DNA from: G963668185 sp965237445 | Lineage (GTDB): Bacteria > Chloroflexota > Dehalococcoidia > Lucifugimonadales > G963668185 | Assembly: GCA_965237445.1 (NCBI GenBank) | Contig: OZ250142.1 | Location: 2,666,001 to 2,730,000 of the forward strand | Length of the DNA stretch: 64,000 bases | Direction: 5' to 3' | Shown here: one piece after another, positions 62,160 through 64,000 of the stretch | How the letters are laid out: every line of letters begins with the position of its first letter | Numbering within the stretch: position 1 is the stretch's first letter | Notes under the pieces: model-generated | Told to the model about the DNA's origin: nothing | Databases searched by the model: none | Seen by the model: only the letters and a program-made list of their open reading frames with translations | Made by a program: the position numbers and the translations under genes

Positions 62160-63413
62160 ATGAAGATCTTGTCTCTTAAGTGGGCTGTGTTGCTGGGTTT
62201 GGTGGCGGTGTTGACGATAGCGGCAGTTGCATGTGGTGGCGATGAGGCGGAACCGGACGACGATTCCGTGGCCCAAGAGACTGAAGCCATGGAAGAAGAT
62301 TCCATGGAAGAGGCGGCGGAATCCATGGAGCCGTTCAAGGTAGGCGTGATGGAGTCCCTTACCGGCCCCGGCGAGACGTACGGTAACGTGGCCCTGCAGG
62401 CCAAGCAGTTGGCTGTCGACGAGATCAACGCGGCAGGAGGAGTCAACGGTCGCATGCTCGAGCTAGTTGTCGAGGACTCCAAGTGCAATGCCCAAGACGC
62501 GATCACAGCGTACAAGAAGCTGACCGACGTTGACGACGTGAAGATCATCCTTGGGACGTCCTGCAGCGGTGCGATGCTTGGGGCAGCACCTCTAGCCGAA
62601 GCAGAGGGCGTGGTCATGTTCTCAGGACTGGCAACGAACCCGGACATCGCGGAGTCTGGAGACTACATATTCCGAACGTCGATGAGCGACGCGCAGCTTG
62701 GAATCGACACCGGCAACCTGCTCTGGGCAGACGGCATCCGCAAGCTGGCGACTATCAACGAGACGACCGATTATGCGGAAGGCGTGAGGCGCGAATCCGT
62801 AGCACAGTTCGAGAAGCGGGGCGGCAAAGTGGTGGCCGAGGAGCGGTACCCTACCGACACCACCGACTTCAGGAGCCAGTTGACCAAGCTGCTCAATGCG
62901 GACCCTGATGCGATACACGTCGCTGCCCAAGCAGAATTCTCAGGCGGCACAATCGTGAAACAGCTTCGTGAGCTGGGCTACGAAGGGCTAATCTACTCAG
63001 ACGTGGTACCCGTTGGGGCCACGGCCATGGAAATAGCCGGAGATGCCTCCACCGGCCTGAAAGCCATTATCGGTGACCTCGATCCCGCCAACAGCAAGGC
63101 GCAGGAGGTCCTCAAGAATTTTAGGGAGCGCTACGAGTACGTTACGCTGCCGTGGTACTTGGGATCGGCCTACGACAACGTATACATCACCGCGGAGTGC
63201 CTGAAAAAGACGGGCGACGATCAGGACGCGGACGGGTTTAGGGACTGCCTGTACGGCATCACCTGGAGCGGTGTGATCGGAGATGGGTACAGCTTCGACG
63301 ACAAGGGCGAGGTCGTTGGTCTTTCGAACCTCGTCGTACAAGTCCTGCCTGTAGCGGAAAGGACCGAAGACAACCAGGGTTACAAGGTCCTAGGCCAAGC
63401 TCCTACCGAGTAG
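62160..63413 (+). CDS. Branched-chain amino-acid-type ABC substrate-binding lipoprotein
   Basis: 417 residues. The signal MKILSLKWAVLLGLVAVLTI ends in lipobox AAVAC, followed by a Glu/Asp/Met-rich linker with two EDSME-type repeats. The Peripla_BP_6 domain follows: FKVGVMESLTGPGETYGNVA, AVDEINAAGGVNGRMLELVV, IILGTSCSGAMLGAAPLAEA and SGGTIVKQLRELGYEGLIYS. It captures an amino acid or similar compound for the LivHMGF-type transporter whose permease begins 138 bases downstream. Confidence 0.94.
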   Translation: MKILSLKWAVLLGLVAVLTIAAVACGGDEAEPDDDSVAQETEAMEEDSMEEAAESMEPFKVGVMESLTGPGETYGNVALQAKQLAVDEINAAGGVNGRMLELVVEDSKCNAQDAITAYKKLTDVDDVKIILGTSCSGAMLGAAPLAEAEGVVMFSGLATNPDIAESGDYIFRTSMSDAQLGIDTGNLLWADGIRKLATINETTDYAEGVRRESVAQFEKRGGKVVAEERYPTDTTDFRSQLTKLLNADPDAIHVAAQAEFSGGTIVKQLRELGYEGLIYSDVVPVGATAMEIAGDASTGLKAIIGDLDPANSKAQEVLKNFRERYEYVTLPWYLGSAYDNVYITAECLKKTGDDQDADGFRDCLYGITWSGVIGDGYSFDDKGEVVGLSNLVVQVLPVAERTEDNQGYKVLGQAPTE

Positions 63414-63461
63414 CTATCAAGGGCCATGGAGGGGACTCACAGGAGTCGTTCTGAGAAAATG

Positions 63462-63506
63462 GTTGGCCTCCTGTAGCGCGTCTAATCGGCGTGGCAGGAG
63501 GCCAAC
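63462..63506 (+). promoter_or_regulatory. Intergenic hairpin between binding protein and permease
   Basis: GTTGGCCTCCTG (63462-63473) and CAGGAGGCCAAC (63495-63506) form a perfect 12-bp stem with a 21-base loop and no following T-run. Such hairpins after binding-protein genes commonly protect the upstream mRNA or dampen read-through, giving more binding protein than permease. Confidence 0.7.
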
Positions 63507-63551
63507 TTGTGCTTTAAGGACACGACGAGTGGCTATTGACCGAGAGCTACC

Positions 63552-64000
63552 TTGGTAGACCGTTTGCTTTCGATACGGGGCAGCCGGACGGATGTGCTGG
63601 CGGCAGGCCTCCTCTTCCTTGCGGCGGCATACCTGATTTGGAAGGTTTCAGAGTCGCCGCACCAAGCTGTCCAGTTTGCCTTCAACGGAGTGTCGGTTGG
63701 GGCCATCTACGCGCTGCTGGCGATGGGTTTTACGATCGTGTACAGCACCGTATGGTTCTTCGACCTGTACTATGGCGCCGCCGCAGCGATAGGAGCGTAC
63801 GGTGTCTTTTACCTAAGGTCTAAAGAGGCCGTCGGAGGGCTGTACGAGGTCAACAATCCCTTCGTGAACGCGATGTTCGCCGCAGTTGCCGCGGGAGTTG
63901 TTGCCTGGGTGCTGCACGAGGCGTTCTTCAGCCGATTGCGGCCTCGCTTCGGTTCGCGAGCCGTGATTGCAGGAGAAGGCGCGTTGGCGGCGGGCGCCGG
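63552..64000 (+). CDS. livH: Branched-chain amino-acid ABC permease (LivH-like), truncated by window end
   Basis: The frame is open from TTG 63552 to the window edge: VDRLLSIRGSRTDVLAAGLL, then QFAFNGVSVGAIYALLAMGF with TIVYSTVWFFDLYYGAAAAI and GAYGVFYLR. The N-G-(L/V)-x-x-G-A-I-Y-A-L-x-A-x-G pattern is the LivH start. At least four hydrophobic segments are seen. A 30-40 residue N-terminal extension precedes the usual start. It is the second gene of the ABC operon begun at 62160. Confidence 0.85.
   Translation, partial: MVDRLLSIRGSRTDVLAAGLLFLAAAYLIWKVSESPHQAVQFAFNGVSVGAIYALLAMGFTIVYSTVWFFDLYYGAAAAIGAYGVFYLRSKEAVGGLYEVNNPFVNAMFAAVAAGVVAWVLHEAFFSRLRPRFGSRAVIAGEGALAAGA

Overview
The window is GC-rich bacterial chromosome. 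The gene set (rpsP-khpA-rimM, yebC-ruvC-ruvA, uvrB, a ribD-ribE-ribBA-ribH cluster, an F420-type nitroreductase, a CaiB-type CoA transferase, hydantoinase A/B, DUF1501/DUF1800 proteins, several branched-chain amino-acid transport proteins) looks like a free-living Chloroflexota of the Dehalococcoidia/SAR202 kind. That placement is inferred from gene content; no rRNA is present to fix it.

Layout. 1-0.8 kb: a decayed restriction-type (HsdR N-terminal-like) gene. 0.9-2.0 kb: rpsP, khpA, rimM. 2.1-3.5 kb: a DUF3883-like nuclease gene overlapping a PIN-toxin gene, behind a strong palindrome. 3.6-8.3 kb: yebC, ruvC, ruvA, a methyltransferase, uvrB. 8.4-10.2 kb: DUF2513 protein plus an adenosine-deaminase-like hydrolase. 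10.3-13.1 kb: a rhodanese, an iron-sulfur assembly pair (MIP18-like and Mrp) and a DsbA/FrnE-like protein. 13.1-19 kb: Uma2 and DUF91 nucleases, CocE-type hydrolase, acetate-CoA ligase. 19-26.8 kb: two near-identical IS110 copies, a 160-bp tandem repeat array, an enoyl-CoA hydratase, a CoA transferase and dgkA. 26.8-31.9 kb: DUF1800, NHL and DUF1501 genes with a clear terminator, a HAD hydrolase and a peroxiredoxin-like gene. 32-35.9 kb: hyuB/hyuA. 36-39.1 kb: a graveyard of gene fragments with two IS5-family elements. 39-46.8 kb: CDF transporter, M20 peptidase, a propeller protein, tRNA-Glu and tRNA-Gln, the riboflavin genes and dcd. 47.7-51.5 kb: SIMPL protein, anti-sigma/sigma pair, lepB, tRNA-Lys. 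51.6-58.1 kb: an OLD-type ATPase/nuclease beside the tRNA, decayed epimerase copies, a substrate-binding protein and IS481. 58.2-64 kb: a 14-repeat RCC1-like lipoprotein, a second sulfurtransferase, a methyltransferase, and the start of a branched-chain amino-acid ABC operon cut by the window end.

The most striking observation is that three unrelated thiol-redox genes (rhodanese at 10285, DsbA/FrnE-like at 12448, peroxiredoxin-like at 31861) each carry an in-frame TGA exactly where the catalytic cysteine belongs. Each TGA is followed at the right distance by a small hairpin with G in its loop. This points to selenocysteine. A Cys-containing paralogue of the first (60849) serves as internal control. 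Second, both IS110 copies sit at the same point of the same dispersed repeat. Their 216-bp non-coding leaders contain 9-mers identical to both insertion junctions, as expected of a bridge-RNA-guided element.

A caution: an unusual number of otherwise conserved genes carry single-base frameshifts (rimM, CocE, enoyl-CoA hydratase, Uma2, SIMPL, DsbA) or single nonsense/start changes (methyltransferase, substrate-binding protein, ruvC). Sequence error is a live alternative to real decay.
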